From NCBI GenBank assembly GCA_016929095.1, contig JAFGJM010000033.1, positions 62,001-126,000 on the forward strand: a DNA stretch of 64,000 bases, in the 5' to 3' direction. This document shows, piece by piece, positions 16,238 to 25,623 of the stretch; the first letter of the stretch is position 1, and every line of letters starts with the position of its first letter. Below the pieces are notes generated by a model that made no database searches, had not been told where the DNA came from, and was given only the letters and a program-made list of their open reading frames with translations. Source of the DNA: Anaerolineales bacterium (GTDB taxonomy: Bacteria > Chloroflexota > Anaerolineae > Anaerolineales > UBA4823). The position numbers and the translations under genes are program-made.

Positions 16238-16972
16238 ATGACATCACAAATTCAAGTTTCTCAACAACAAGCTCTCTTTGTCAGGATTGCTCTTAATGCT
16301 TTAATACGCGCTGAAGCCGATGGTCGTGTGCCAGCGCGCTTTTCTGGTACAGGCCCAGAGATCTGGCGAACATTCAGTAATGAGTTATCCATCGCCAATC
16401 TGGCAGCAATCACCATCCAGGATACTGGGGCGACGATGCCTATCCCTTTTGCGCCAGAAAAATGGTGGCCGGATTGGCCTGTCTGGACTTTACTGCAAAT
16501 CCCAGATCAGGATGTGGAAATATGGGTGCAGGAAGCTTTGAGCAATCATGAACAACCGCAGCAAAGCTTTTTACGCCAGCAAGCTGCCCTATTAGGAATA
16601 TCTTTACCGGAAGAGGCAGTCCTTGCCGACCTGGACACTCCAGCGGCTCATGAACGCTGGTTAGAGCTGCCCGGAACGGCTGGCTGGGTATCATATACAT
16701 TTTGTACGCGACAGGATGCTGATCTTTATTATTGGGAAAACTTCACCATCTTGTGTGACACGGCAGAGGAAATGCTTCTAGCAGGAATCATCGCCTGGGA
16801 ACTTGGCGCGCCGCCCAACACCAGGTTGCCCATCCTGCTTGAAGATCAGACACTTTCTAGCACATTGCAGGCCGGTCGTAAATATGATGGCATCGTAGGC
16901 ATACATACGTTGCACCATCACCGAGACCTAAGGGCGCTTCATAAAGAAGGAAAAACGCCGGTATGGGTATGA
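16238..16972 (+). CDS. Unknown protein in BrxE position of the BREX locus
   Basis: 244 residues with no recognisable motif. It is rich in Trp (for example KWWPDWPVWTLLQIP near residue 82) and appears soluble. Its frame ends inside the next gene (10-bp overlap), which ties it to the BREX operon. Type 6 BREX loci begin with a family-specific gene, brxE, ahead of brxA and brxB. By position this could be that protein, but I cannot confirm it from sequence. It may equally be a lineage-specific accessory protein. Confidence 0.5.
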   Translation: MTSQIQVSQQQALFVRIALNALIRAEADGRVPARFSGTGPEIWRTFSNELSIANLAAITIQDTGATMPIPFAPEKWWPDWPVWTLLQIPDQDVEIWVQEALSNHEQPQQSFLRQQAALLGISLPEEAVLADLDTPAAHERWLELPGTAGWVSYTFCTRQDADLYYWENFTILCDTAEEMLLAGIIAWELGAPPNTRLPILLEDQTLSSTLQAGRKYDGIVGIHTLHHHRDLRALHKEGKTPVWV

Positions 16973-17769
16973 AATATGGTACTTTGACGCGCTCGATTGA
17001 CATCGATGAAGCAATTATGCTGATCACATTGAGCACGGAAATCAAAAAGGTTTCTGAATGGCAAGAGGAAGCTTTATATCGATTACCACAGAGCTCGCGT
17101 AACCGACGGCTGTCAATTACGCGCACAATTCGAAATAAATTCCTGGAAGTCGAAAATGATACCTTCGTCGATGGCCCATTTGCTCACCTGATCGCAGCTC
17201 CACTCGTAGAACCAAGACTCAAGCGAGACTTAATTTTAGGACAATACCTGCGTTCTACACCTTTGGTATGGGAATCCATCCGGGAAGTTGTGCTTCCCCA
17301 CTTAGAATCGACAGCTATAGATGAAAACGAAGTCCAACAAAATGATTGGGACACTTTCCTGGAAACTCGACTGGTTGAACACACAGAGACGACATTTTCT
17401 CGAACGCGCAGGCATATTACCGCCCATTTATCAAAGTTTGGCATCTTGGAAGCGCAACCGATTCCCGGGCGAAATATTGGCAAACGTTTCTTCCCACATT
17501 TCTACGATCCCGATCCACGCGCTTTCTGGTTTTACCTGGCGACCGAGTTTTCGGAGCAGGGCTGGACATCCCGCTCGCTTGCCTACATCACCAAACAATC
17601 CTGGACGCGAATCGCTTTTTGCACTTCCGAAACTTACGCTCGTTATGCCGTGGAAGAGGCGGAACGATCCGCTTTAATGGTGACAAATTTCTTCGGTTCG
17701 GAGAAGCAGATCACGCTGCGAGGCCCCGATCCGCTACAACGCATCACGGAGGCGATCCAGTATGGCTGA
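16963..17769 (+). CDS. Candidate BrxA-like protein (DUF1819-like)
   Basis: 268 residues. The N-terminal KYGTLTRSIDIDEAIMLITL and a later TTFSRTRRHITAHLSKFGIL segment resemble the DNA-binding BrxA/DUF1819 proteins found at the head of BREX loci. The C-terminal part (FFPHFYDPDPRAFWFYLATEF) is less typical. It overlaps both neighbours (10 bp and 8 bp), so it is translated as part of the BREX operon. BrxA of characterised systems is needed for modification and defence. The assignment is by weak similarity plus context, and it could be a separate family. Confidence 0.5.
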   Translation: MGMKYGTLTRSIDIDEAIMLITLSTEIKKVSEWQEEALYRLPQSSRNRRLSITRTIRNKFLEVENDTFVDGPFAHLIAAPLVEPRLKRDLILGQYLRSTPLVWESIREVVLPHLESTAIDENEVQQNDWDTFLETRLVEHTETTFSRTRRHITAHLSKFGILEAQPIPGRNIGKRFFPHFYDPDPRAFWFYLATEFSEQGWTSRSLAYITKQSWTRIAFCTSETYARYAVEEAERSALMVTNFFGSEKQITLRGPDPLQRITEAIQYG

Positions 17770-18313
17770 GCAGCGAGTGACACAAGAACAATTGATGGAT
17801 CTGCTTCGAGAGCGCGCCAAACATCTTCACAGCCGCAATCTGGTGCTGGTGGCGCTGCCCCTGCAATCTGCGCATCAGGATGCACGCCGCCTGGCGCAGG
17901 TCATCCAGGCTGATTATGTGGATTTTGATTGCGAGTTGATCCAACAAATGCAAGCCGATGATTGGGAAGATCATGTCAACATGGAACAACGCGGGACGCT
18001 TTTTGTAGGTAAGGAACTGGCGGCAGGCTGGTTAAAGCAGGTTGCACAGCGAATTCAATCAGACCGGCCGTTGTTGATCGGCAACGTCAACCTGGCCGTG
18101 CGTTACGCGCTGGATGTCGCTGGCGCGTTATATGACTCCAGTGAAAAAGGCTTATGTATCCTGGCGGCTGGAGGACGCATACAGGGACAGACCTTGTTGA
18201 TCCACAACACCTTGCCGCAAACCGGCGCCGGAGCGGCGGCTTACGAGCTGATAAGGCCCTCCGAAGACCTGCCACAGAAGCCAACGCAAGCGGTTCAAGA
18301 CCGGCTGCTCTAA
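17762..18313 (+). CDS. BrxF/BrxB-position small protein with degenerate P-loop-like fold
   Basis: 183 residues. The start RNLVLVALPLQSAHQDARRLAQ has the strand-loop-helix order of a P-loop domain but lacks the G-x-G-K-S/T residues. A second hydrophobic strand, RPLLIGNVNLAVRYAL near residue 101, falls where a Walker B strand would be. In type 3 BREX the small P-loop protein BrxF takes this place; in types 1, 5 and 6 it is BrxB (DUF1788). I cannot decide between them. It overlaps the BrxA-like gene by 8 bp and precedes pglX by 39 bp. Confidence 0.5.
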   Translation: MAEQRVTQEQLMDLLRERAKHLHSRNLVLVALPLQSAHQDARRLAQVIQADYVDFDCELIQQMQADDWEDHVNMEQRGTLFVGKELAAGWLKQVAQRIQSDRPLLIGNVNLAVRYALDVAGALYDSSEKGLCILAAGGRIQGQTLLIHNTLPQTGAGAAAYELIRPSEDLPQKPTQAVQDRLL

Positions 18314-18352
18314 CCTGATCACATTCATCACACTTGAGGGATTATTTCAACC

Positions 18353-21300
18353 ATGGAGTTTGAGCGATACCTGGAGCTACAAAGCATCCTGCAGCAGTGG
18401 AAGACACGTTTGGCGGAAAGCATCCGCCAGCATATCGAAACCGACCGGCGCTTGCAAAACCGCCTTCAGACACTTTACCAGGCTGATGGGGCCAGTGAAG
18501 AGTTCACCATCTGGCTGGATCGCTGGTGCCGCCAGGCCGCCATCCAATTCATCCTCAGGATCCTGTTCTTACGGGTCTTAGAAGACCGGGGCTTGCTGGG
18601 CGCGACCCGCATCCGCGCCACTGACGGGCAGATGATGTGGGCGCAGTTGACCCGCAACCTGGGCGCAGCGGCCTATGTGCAGTGGTGCTGCTGGGACGCC
18701 GCCCACCTGTTGCCCGACCTGTTTGGCCCCACGGACTATGATTGGGTCTTACCAGAGGATGAGCTGGCGCAGCGTTTCCTGGATGAAGTCTGGCGGCGGC
18801 CGGACCCCAACCGCCCGGGCTGGCTGCGATTTGATTTCCGTCAAGATCACGAGCGAGGTAGTGAAGGTTTCCAAACACGCTTTATCGGGGATCTGTACCA
18901 GGACCTGGATGCCGAAATCCGCGAGCGTTATGCCTTGTTACAAACCCCGGATTTTATCTCGCAGTTTATCCTGGAACACACCCTGCTCAAAAGTTTCGAA
19001 GAGAAAGATTTCCGCGAGGTGACCATGATTGACCCGACCTGCGGCAGCGGCCATTTTTTGGTGGATGGTTTCTGGCATTTTGTGCGAAAATATGAAAATG
19101 AATCATCGAAAAATATGATTAGAGAAGAAAAAATAGGAATTGCTCGAAGGATAATTGAACATCACATATTTGGGTGTGATATAAACCCATATGCAACCGC
19201 ACTAACACGATTCAGGTTAATTCTCTCAGTATGTGATTACGCAAATCCCACTAACTTAGCTGCTTTAGGTGACATGAAGTTTAATATTGTTACGATAGAT
19301 AGCTTAATCCCATACGAAAAGATCATAAAAGGAGAAACCTGGGGAGCTGTAGATGGTAGTACGGCAAAAGTACTTGGACATCCAGTTGAAATAGATCGGG
19401 CATTGCCAATATTGAGGAAACGTTACGAAATAGTAGTTGGGAATCCTCCATATATAGTACCCAAAGATGATATAAAAAAGAGGATCTACAGGGATAATTA
19501 TGTTTCTGCCTACTTAAAATATGGTTTATCTGCTCCATTTACGGAACGTTTTCTAGGATTATTAACCAAAAATGGCCGCATGGGAATTATTAATTCAATA
19601 TCCTTCAGTAAAAGACAATTTGGCAAAAGGTTAATAGAAAATGTTTTACCTGAATATAAACTTAACGCAGTGGTTGATTTAAGCGGTTCTTACATACCAG
19701 GGCACGGAACACCCACGATAATACTTTTTGTGTCACATGTAGAACCAGGTTCAGATAAAGTGAAATTCGTAGGAGCGATCCTAGGTGAGCCACAAATTCC
19801 TTCTGATCCAAGTAAGGGTCTGGTATGGATGGAAATTTATTCGAACTTTTTGAGATCAGAGTATGATGGGGAATTTATCTCAATAAAAATGGTAGATAGA
19901 AATGACTTTAATAAACACCCATGGAACTTACAGCTAAAAGAAGAAGCCTTAGTTCAACAACTAGTTAGAGTCTCAAACAAGACTTTGTCAGAACTTACCG
20001 AATATATTGGTACAAGCGTAATTACAGGACAAGACGAGATATACGCACTAGAAAAAAATGTAGCCAGACGGTTTAATATACCCCATAAATACTTGAGGAA
20101 TTATCTATTTGGAGTAAACATTAGAGATTGGATATTATCCCCAACCAAATTGGTGTTATTTCCATATAATGACGATCTTGAGCCTATTGATATCGAAAAC
20201 ATTGAATCTATAAATAGCTACTTAAGGTTATTTAGGAACAAGCTTTCAACACGTACATCTTTGAGCGGGAATTCAAAATGGTTCGAATTATGCCGAATGA
20301 AATATGCTGGACACGATGATAAAAGAGCTATAAGCATAGTACTAGTTACAACACATAATCAATTTATGTATATACCAATGGATTTATTAGTTCAGCAAGG
20401 TGCTCCAGCACTTAAGTTACACGAAGAACATTCAAGTTACTATTTTCCTTTATTAGGATTATTTAATACATCAATCGTCTGCTTTTTCTTAAAACAGCGC
20501 TGCTATAACAAAAAACCAGGAAAAGATCCTGTACGTGACAACTATGAATACACCGCTGTATCAATTGGCGATATACCTATCCCTATTACCTTTGATAAAA
20601 AGGTGGATTCAATCACGTATATAGTTGATGAAATACTTAATTTATCTAACCAAATTCAGTGCTTATCTTATTACGAATTAATTAAGAAAAAAGGTGAAGC
20701 TTATCAATACTGGGATTCGAAATTTTCATTCAGAGATTGTCCTACGATTGAACCATTTAATGATCTAGTAACGCTCCAAAAAATGTTAAAAATAGCTAAC
20801 CAGAGCAGAGAAAATTTGTTAGGTAGAATGATTTTTTTACAAGAAGAACTTGATTGGTTATCTTATGAATTGTTTGGTCTTATTAAAAAGGCTCCTTTAG
20901 CCGAAGATTTATTGGACAAAAGCCAATATGATAACGCTATACTAGCACTTGGCCAGAGGCCTTTTGAACTAGCTGGCTTTGGTTATAATGGTGATTGGCC
21001 AATAGGATATAAACCCCCACTTTTACCTGATTATCTAAAAAACCTCACTGAGGCGCGAATCGCCATCATTGAAAGTAATCTGGATATCGGCATTCTAGAA
21101 GATCCACGCTATAAACGGCGCTGGGCTCCACCGGATTATAAAAAAGAATTCCAGGAAGCGGCTGAATGGTGGTTAGCAGAAAAGCTAGAATTTGCCCTGG
21201 AACAGTATGGCAAACCTATCACGCTGCGTCAGTGGGTGCGCCTGCTGCATAATGACACTCGTGTCAATGCTGTACTAGAGGTGCTGACCAACACTCAGGC

Positions 21301-21958
21301 CTATGACCTGGAAGGTGAGCTGCTTAAGGTGATCCAGACCAACAGCGTGCCAAACCGCCCTGAACATTATCTTAAACCCTCCGGGCTGCGCAAAAATATG
21401 CTATGGCAGCAGCAGGATGAAACATCAATTCCACCTGAGTTTAAGCGCGGCGATTTCAGCGACGGCACGGCCTGGAGTATCCGCGGCAAGTTGAATATCC
21501 CACGTGAACGTTTTATCGTTTATAACGAGTTCGATCACACCTGCCGCGGCTGCGACGCCCCGGAGAGCGGCGGGCCGTGGTTCGGTTGGGCCGGTTGGGA
21601 TACTGCCAGGCGCGCTGATGCGCTGGCCTTTTTGCTCGAACAGGCCAACCGCGCCGGTTGGGAGCTGCGTTTCCGCCAGTGCGGCTTACGCGCCGCGCTG
21701 CGCGATCTGTTGCCGCAGTTGGAAGATTTACCGGAAGCCGACCAACTAGAGTTTAGAGGCCTGGCGACGATGTGCGGCATAAGTCTGGAAACAGAATGTT
21801 ACTGCCAGTCCTATCGGGAAGGGCTGGCCAATGGCCGGCCGACCGTACCAGGGGTGAGCGAAGAGCTGTTGGATGTGAAAGTGTTAGCGAGCAAACGCGC
21901 CCAGCCCAAAGATAAAACAAAGAAAACAGATGCGGAACAATTGTCATTAGATATGTAG
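18353..21958 (+). CDS. pglX: PglX, BREX adenine-specific DNA methyltransferase
   Basis: 1201 residues, the normal size for PglX. AdoMet-binding motif I DPTCGSGHFLVDGFW is near residue 226, and catalytic motif IV VVGNPPYIVPKDD is near residue 361. A target-recognition and coiled region follows, then a conserved C-terminal part with CRGCDAPESGGPWFGWAGWD near residue 1065. PglX marks host DNA by N6-adenine methylation at a non-palindromic site and cooperates with PglZ and BrxC in phage exclusion. The middle of the gene, roughly 19080-21040, is clearly AT-richer than both ends, as if the catalytic and recognition part had been exchanged by recombination. The order pglX before brxC resembles type 2 loci. 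Confidence 0.9.
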   Translation: MEFERYLELQSILQQWKTRLAESIRQHIETDRRLQNRLQTLYQADGASEEFTIWLDRWCRQAAIQFILRILFLRVLEDRGLLGATRIRATDGQMMWAQLTRNLGAAAYVQWCCWDAAHLLPDLFGPTDYDWVLPEDELAQRFLDEVWRRPDPNRPGWLRFDFRQDHERGSEGFQTRFIGDLYQDLDAEIRERYALLQTPDFISQFILEHTLLKSFEEKDFREVTMIDPTCGSGHFLVDGFWHFVRKYENESSKNMIREEKIGIARRIIEHHIFGCDINPYATALTRFRLILSVCDYANPTNLAALGDMKFNIVTIDSLIPYEKIIKGETWGAVDGSTAKVLGHPVEIDRALPILRKRYEIVVGNPPYIVPKDDIKKRIYRDNYVSAYLKYGLSAPFTERFLGLLTKNGRMGIINSISFSKRQFGKRLIENVLPEYKLNAVVDLSGSYIPGHGTPTIILFVSHVEPGSDKVKFVGAILGEPQIPSDPSKGLVWMEIYSNFLRSEYDGEFISIKMVDRNDFNKHPWNLQLKEEALVQQLVRVSNKTLSELTEYIGTSVITGQDEIYALEKNVARRFNIPHKYLRNYLFGVNIRDWILSPTKLVLFPYNDDLEPIDIENIESINSYLRLFRNKLSTRTSLSGNSKWFELCRMKYAGHDDKRAISIVLVTTHNQFMYIPMDLLVQQGAPALKLHEEHSSYYFPLLGLFNTSIVCFFLKQRCYNKKPGKDPVRDNYEYTAVSIGDIPIPITFDKKVDSITYIVDEILNLSNQIQCLSYYELIKKKGEAYQYWDSKFSFRDCPTIEPFNDLVTLQKMLKIANQSRENLLGRMIFLQEELDWLSYELFGLIKKAPLAEDLLDKSQYDNAILALGQRPFELAGFGYNGDWPIGYKPPLLPDYLKNLTEARIAIIESNLDIGILEDPRYKRRWAPPDYKKEFQEAAEWWLAEKLEFALEQYGKPITLRQWVRLLHNDTRVNAVLEVLTNTQAYDLEGELLKVIQTNSVPNRPEHYLKPSGLRKNMLWQQQDETSIPPEFKRGDFSDGTAWSIRGKLNIPRERFIVYNEFDHTCRGCDAPESGGPWFGWAGWDTARRADALAFLLEQANRAGWELRFRQCGLRAALRDLLPQLEDLPEADQLEFRGLATMCGISLETECYCQSYREGLANGRPTVPGVSEELLDVKVLASKRAQPKDKTKKTDAEQLSLDM

Positions 21959-22046
21959 TGTGAACGATCGTTTCTAGCAATGGATAAATTATCCTGGCAG
22001 AAAAACAGGTTAGATTATTCGGTCACTGACCTTGGAGATTTTTTAG

Positions 22047-25000
22047 ATGGCTGATCAAAAGATATTGGATGTGTTCGATTTACCCTCGGAAGTCCCGGCT
22101 TGCATTGTTAAGATACAAGATTTCGACGACAACAAAACCTTGCAAGATAATATTCGCGATTATGTCATCACCGATTCGGTCGCCGCAGAAATGGAGCGGC
22201 TGGTTGATCGCATTGTAACCAGTTGCGTGCGCCAGGAAGCTGGCGCCGGACATTATTTACACGGCTCTTTTGGGTCAGGAAAGTCGCACTTTATGGCCAT
22301 CCTGGGATTGATTTTGGAAAACAACCCGTCCATCTGGACCAAAGAACACGTTATGATCCAGGATGTTCAAGATCGGCACGGCCAATGGTTGGCGGATCAC
22401 CCCATTTTGGTGGTCCCCGTTTATATGTTGGGCCAGGAAAGCCTGCAGCGAGCATGTTATAACGCCGCCAACCAACGCTTAGAGAAATTACGCCAACCGG
22501 TCTGCGAGTTTAGCGATGCGGATAAAGTCATTGCCAGTTTTAATACCGAGGCCGAGCGATATGGAGAAGTGGTTTATCAGCAATTCGAGGCTGCCACGGG
22601 CATCAGTGCAAAGCGCTTTGCCCGCTTGGTCGGAAGTGGACAGGATGAACGGGATGAGTTGGCCCAGAAAATCCTGAGTTATCGCAACCCCAGCCGGACT
22701 GAACGCGCCCAGCTTTATCCGGATAAGTTCTCCGACGGAATGGCCATGCTGACCCAACATGCTCTGCAACAGGGCTTTGCCGGGGCGGTTTTTCTGGTCG
22801 ATGAGTTGATCCTGTACCTGACTGGAAAGGGAGGGCGGGAATATGTCGAAGAATTTAACGATTTGGTCGCCCTGGCTGATAACTCCGCCTTGGACCGGGC
22901 AGTTCCGTTGTGGGTGCTGGTGGCCAAACAACGCAATATTGCCGAAACAGTGCCAGATGACTCCAGCCAACAGCATATCTTCGATGTGATGGAGCACCAC
23001 AAAGATCGTTTTCCCGAGACCACCGAACTGGCGGATACAGAACTCATCCCGATTGTTGAAGAACGTGTCCTAAAAATCAAAGCTGGAAAAGAGTCTGTCT
23101 TAGAATCCGCTGTTGAGGGGACGATCAACGATCTGGAGCCGGGTGTGCGCCAGACCTTGCTGCACGACTTGAGCTTGCAGGATTTCCGGCGAGTTTATCC
23201 CTTCCATCCGGCTTTGATCCGCAGCCTGATCGATGTAAGCGCCCGGCTCAGTCGGGAACGGGCGGCAATCCGGCTGTTATATGAACTGTTGATCAAACGC
23301 TATCCGGATTTACCGGTTGGTTCGCTGGTTCCTTACTCAGCCCTGTTTGATGTGGTCTTTCTGCGAGACGGTTTGGCTGGCGGCTCGCGCAATGAAGAAC
23401 TGGAAGCCGTGCGCCAAACCTATTACGAGCGCTTAGAGCCCCTTATCCAAGATGCTTATGGCGACACAGAACAGTCAACGCGCGCCCGCCAGATTGTTAA
23501 AACCGTGCTTTTGTTGGGCTTATCCAGAGGGATGCGGGCGGATATTGATGTGGAACGAATCTTACATTTGAATTACCAGAATCTCAAAGGCCGCACGGCC
23601 TTTGGATCCTATCAAATTATTGCAGGCATCCTTTCTGATTTGGATAACCGCAGCGAATTGGTGCACTTCACGCCTAATCCGACCAGCCCTGCCCTGGGCA
23701 TTGCTCATATCACTCTGGCGACAGGAGTGCAACTGGTGGATGTGTTAAAACGGGTACAGGTGAACTGGCGCCAAAGACTGGAAACTTTCCAGGGATTGAT
23801 GAAAGAGATGCTGAATAAACCCATCCAAAACGGAGAGATCCCCAATTACGAGCGTCTGTGGAGGGGCAGCCGCCGCAAGGGGCGGGTTCGCTTTGTTAAT
23901 GTCGCTGAACTCTCCACCAATGATATGGTGATCCAAAACGGTGATGAATTCACACTGTTCGTTGATTATCCTTTCAGTGCGGATGTGGGGCACGGGCGCA
24001 GTGAGGATCGAGGCGTTGTTGACCGGGCAAAAGCCCAATTACCGCCCATCCCTGTCGGTTTCTGGCTGCCAGAAGAGTTTACCCCCGAAGATTTACGCGA
24101 CCTGGAAGAACTGGCGCGGATGGGTGAGTTGGAATCGAACCCCGGGCAATATCTAGACCAGGATTATGGCCGTGCTCAACGCGACGAGTTGTTAACCAAA
24201 CTTGTAGGGCAAAAGCGATCTAAATCGCGCTCATTACGAGAGCGCCTGTTGCATGTGTATAAAGGGTCAGGTGCCCAGGTTAGCTTTTTGGATAAGGCGA
24301 TTACACCAACCCTGGATGTGGAAACGCTCGACGCGGCGCTGGATCGGATTTCAGACACGGTGTGTGACCGACGCTATCCGCATCATCCTCGCTTTGGCAC
24401 TGAAGCAAACCAGCGAGCGTTGCGGCGTCTGTTGGAGGATTTTTTGGTGCCGGCAGCGATAGGGAGCGGGACAGTGGCGCGCACGGCTGATCTGGATGGC
24501 TGGCTTACCCGCCTGGGTATCCCCCTGGAACTGGCCGAACAAGGCGCTCACAACTGGACTTTGTTGCCCCAATCGCGTTATTTGAAAAAACTTGAGGAAT
24601 TAGCATCCGGTCGCCAGGTGGAGACCAATAAGATTCGCCGTGGGTTAGAAGACGCTTTCGGCTTTAACCGTGATCTATCAGATACGTTGATCCTTTATCT
24701 CGTTCGTGGGCATGGTTATCGGGCATTGCGCGGCACCCAACCGGTGACACAATTGGATTATGGGATTCTAGACGGCCTGGTTTTAGAGCGCGGCGAACGT
24801 TTGGCAGCCCACGAATGGGCGCAAGTCAAAGAAATGATCCAAAACACCTGGGGAGTGCCCCCACAGGCCACCGACTTAACTGTTGGGGCGCAGGATCAGC
24901 TTTGGAGACAGCTGAATGCCTCGGCGCGTAATGCGCGTAACGATTTGGAAAAAGTGCAAAAACATCTGGGGGAGACCTTGAAGTTAGCAGAGATAAAACA

Positions 25001-25613
25001 AGAGCAGGCGACCCGGTGGATTGTATTGGAAGCCGCGATTGCACTGAACCAATATGCGATGCGCGAGGATATTGACCCGCATGATGGATTAAAACAATTG
25101 CTAGTCTGGAAGCCGGCTTCACAAGCGATTTCCTGCGAAGATGCTACTGGTCAAATCTCCCTACGAACCGCTACCATGAGTGCGCTAGATCGCCTTCAAA
25201 CAGACACTGTAGAGCATATCATTACCCTTGCGCAGGCAGGGGACAGCAATGCTGAGGAGACTTTAAAATCCTTAAGAGATTTTTTGGCGGCTACAGATAA
25301 GGAAAAAGACCTGGCCAGCCACGTGTTAACCTGGCAGCAGCAAGCAAAGTCTGTCATCGATGCAGCCTTGAAGGTCAAAGTGCCTGGTGGTTCAGACACA
25401 GATAAGGGCTCTGAAATACCTGGTAAAGCCGTTCGTGATAGGGAGCTTCATTTTAAGCTGTCTGCTCAGATTGAATTCGGAGGGATCACCCGCCCAATAC
25501 AGGGCCAGGATGCCGAAAATGCGCTCAGGACATTAGTCAATCATGTTGAATTGCCAGAGACAACCGAAAAAACAGAGCTCGTTATTCGTGTTCAGGTCTC
25601 AAAGGAAGAATAA
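22047..25613 (+). CDS. brxC: BrxC/PglY-type AAA+ ATPase of BREX (DUF6079)
   Basis: 1188 residues. The opening FDLPSEVPACIVKIQDF is typical of the PglY/BrxC family. Walker A HGSFGSGKSHFMAIL is near residue 73 and Walker B AVFLVDELILYL near residue 247. The long C-terminal half is helical, with a coiled stretch near residue 970 (NARNDLEKVQKHLGETLKLA). These ATPases are core BREX factors, thought to form an assembly with PglX and PglZ on DNA. It lies 88 bp after pglX and 10 bp before pglZ. In type 2 nomenclature it would be pglY. Confidence 0.88.
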   Translation: MADQKILDVFDLPSEVPACIVKIQDFDDNKTLQDNIRDYVITDSVAAEMERLVDRIVTSCVRQEAGAGHYLHGSFGSGKSHFMAILGLILENNPSIWTKEHVMIQDVQDRHGQWLADHPILVVPVYMLGQESLQRACYNAANQRLEKLRQPVCEFSDADKVIASFNTEAERYGEVVYQQFEAATGISAKRFARLVGSGQDERDELAQKILSYRNPSRTERAQLYPDKFSDGMAMLTQHALQQGFAGAVFLVDELILYLTGKGGREYVEEFNDLVALADNSALDRAVPLWVLVAKQRNIAETVPDDSSQQHIFDVMEHHKDRFPETTELADTELIPIVEERVLKIKAGKESVLESAVEGTINDLEPGVRQTLLHDLSLQDFRRVYPFHPALIRSLIDVSARLSRERAAIRLLYELLIKRYPDLPVGSLVPYSALFDVVFLRDGLAGGSRNEELEAVRQTYYERLEPLIQDAYGDTEQSTRARQIVKTVLLLGLSRGMRADIDVERILHLNYQNLKGRTAFGSYQIIAGILSDLDNRSELVHFTPNPTSPALGIAHITLATGVQLVDVLKRVQVNWRQRLETFQGLMKEMLNKPIQNGEIPNYERLWRGSRRKGRVRFVNVAELSTNDMVIQNGDEFTLFVDYPFSADVGHGRSEDRGVVDRAKAQLPPIPVGFWLPEEFTPEDLRDLEELARMGELESNPGQYLDQDYGRAQRDELLTKLVGQKRSKSRSLRERLLHVYKGSGAQVSFLDKAITPTLDVETLDAALDRISDTVCDRRYPHHPRFGTEANQRALRRLLEDFLVPAAIGSGTVARTADLDGWLTRLGIPLELAEQGAHNWTLLPQSRYLKKLEELASGRQVETNKIRRGLEDAFGFNRDLSDTLILYLVRGHGYRALRGTQPVTQLDYGILDGLVLERGERLAAHEWAQVKEMIQNTWGVPPQATDLTVGAQDQLWRQLNASARNARNDLEKVQKHLGETLKLAEIKQEQATRWIVLEAAIALNQYAMREDIDPHDGLKQLLVWKPASQAISCEDATGQISLRTATMSALDRLQTDTVEHIITLAQAGDSNAEETLKSLRDFLAATDKEKDLASHVLTWQQQAKSVIDAALKVKVPGGSDTDKGSEIPGKAVRDRELHFKLSAQIEFGGITRPIQGQDAENALRTLVNHVELPETTEKTELVIRVQVSKEE

Positions 25614-25623
25614 GTGAGCCAAT

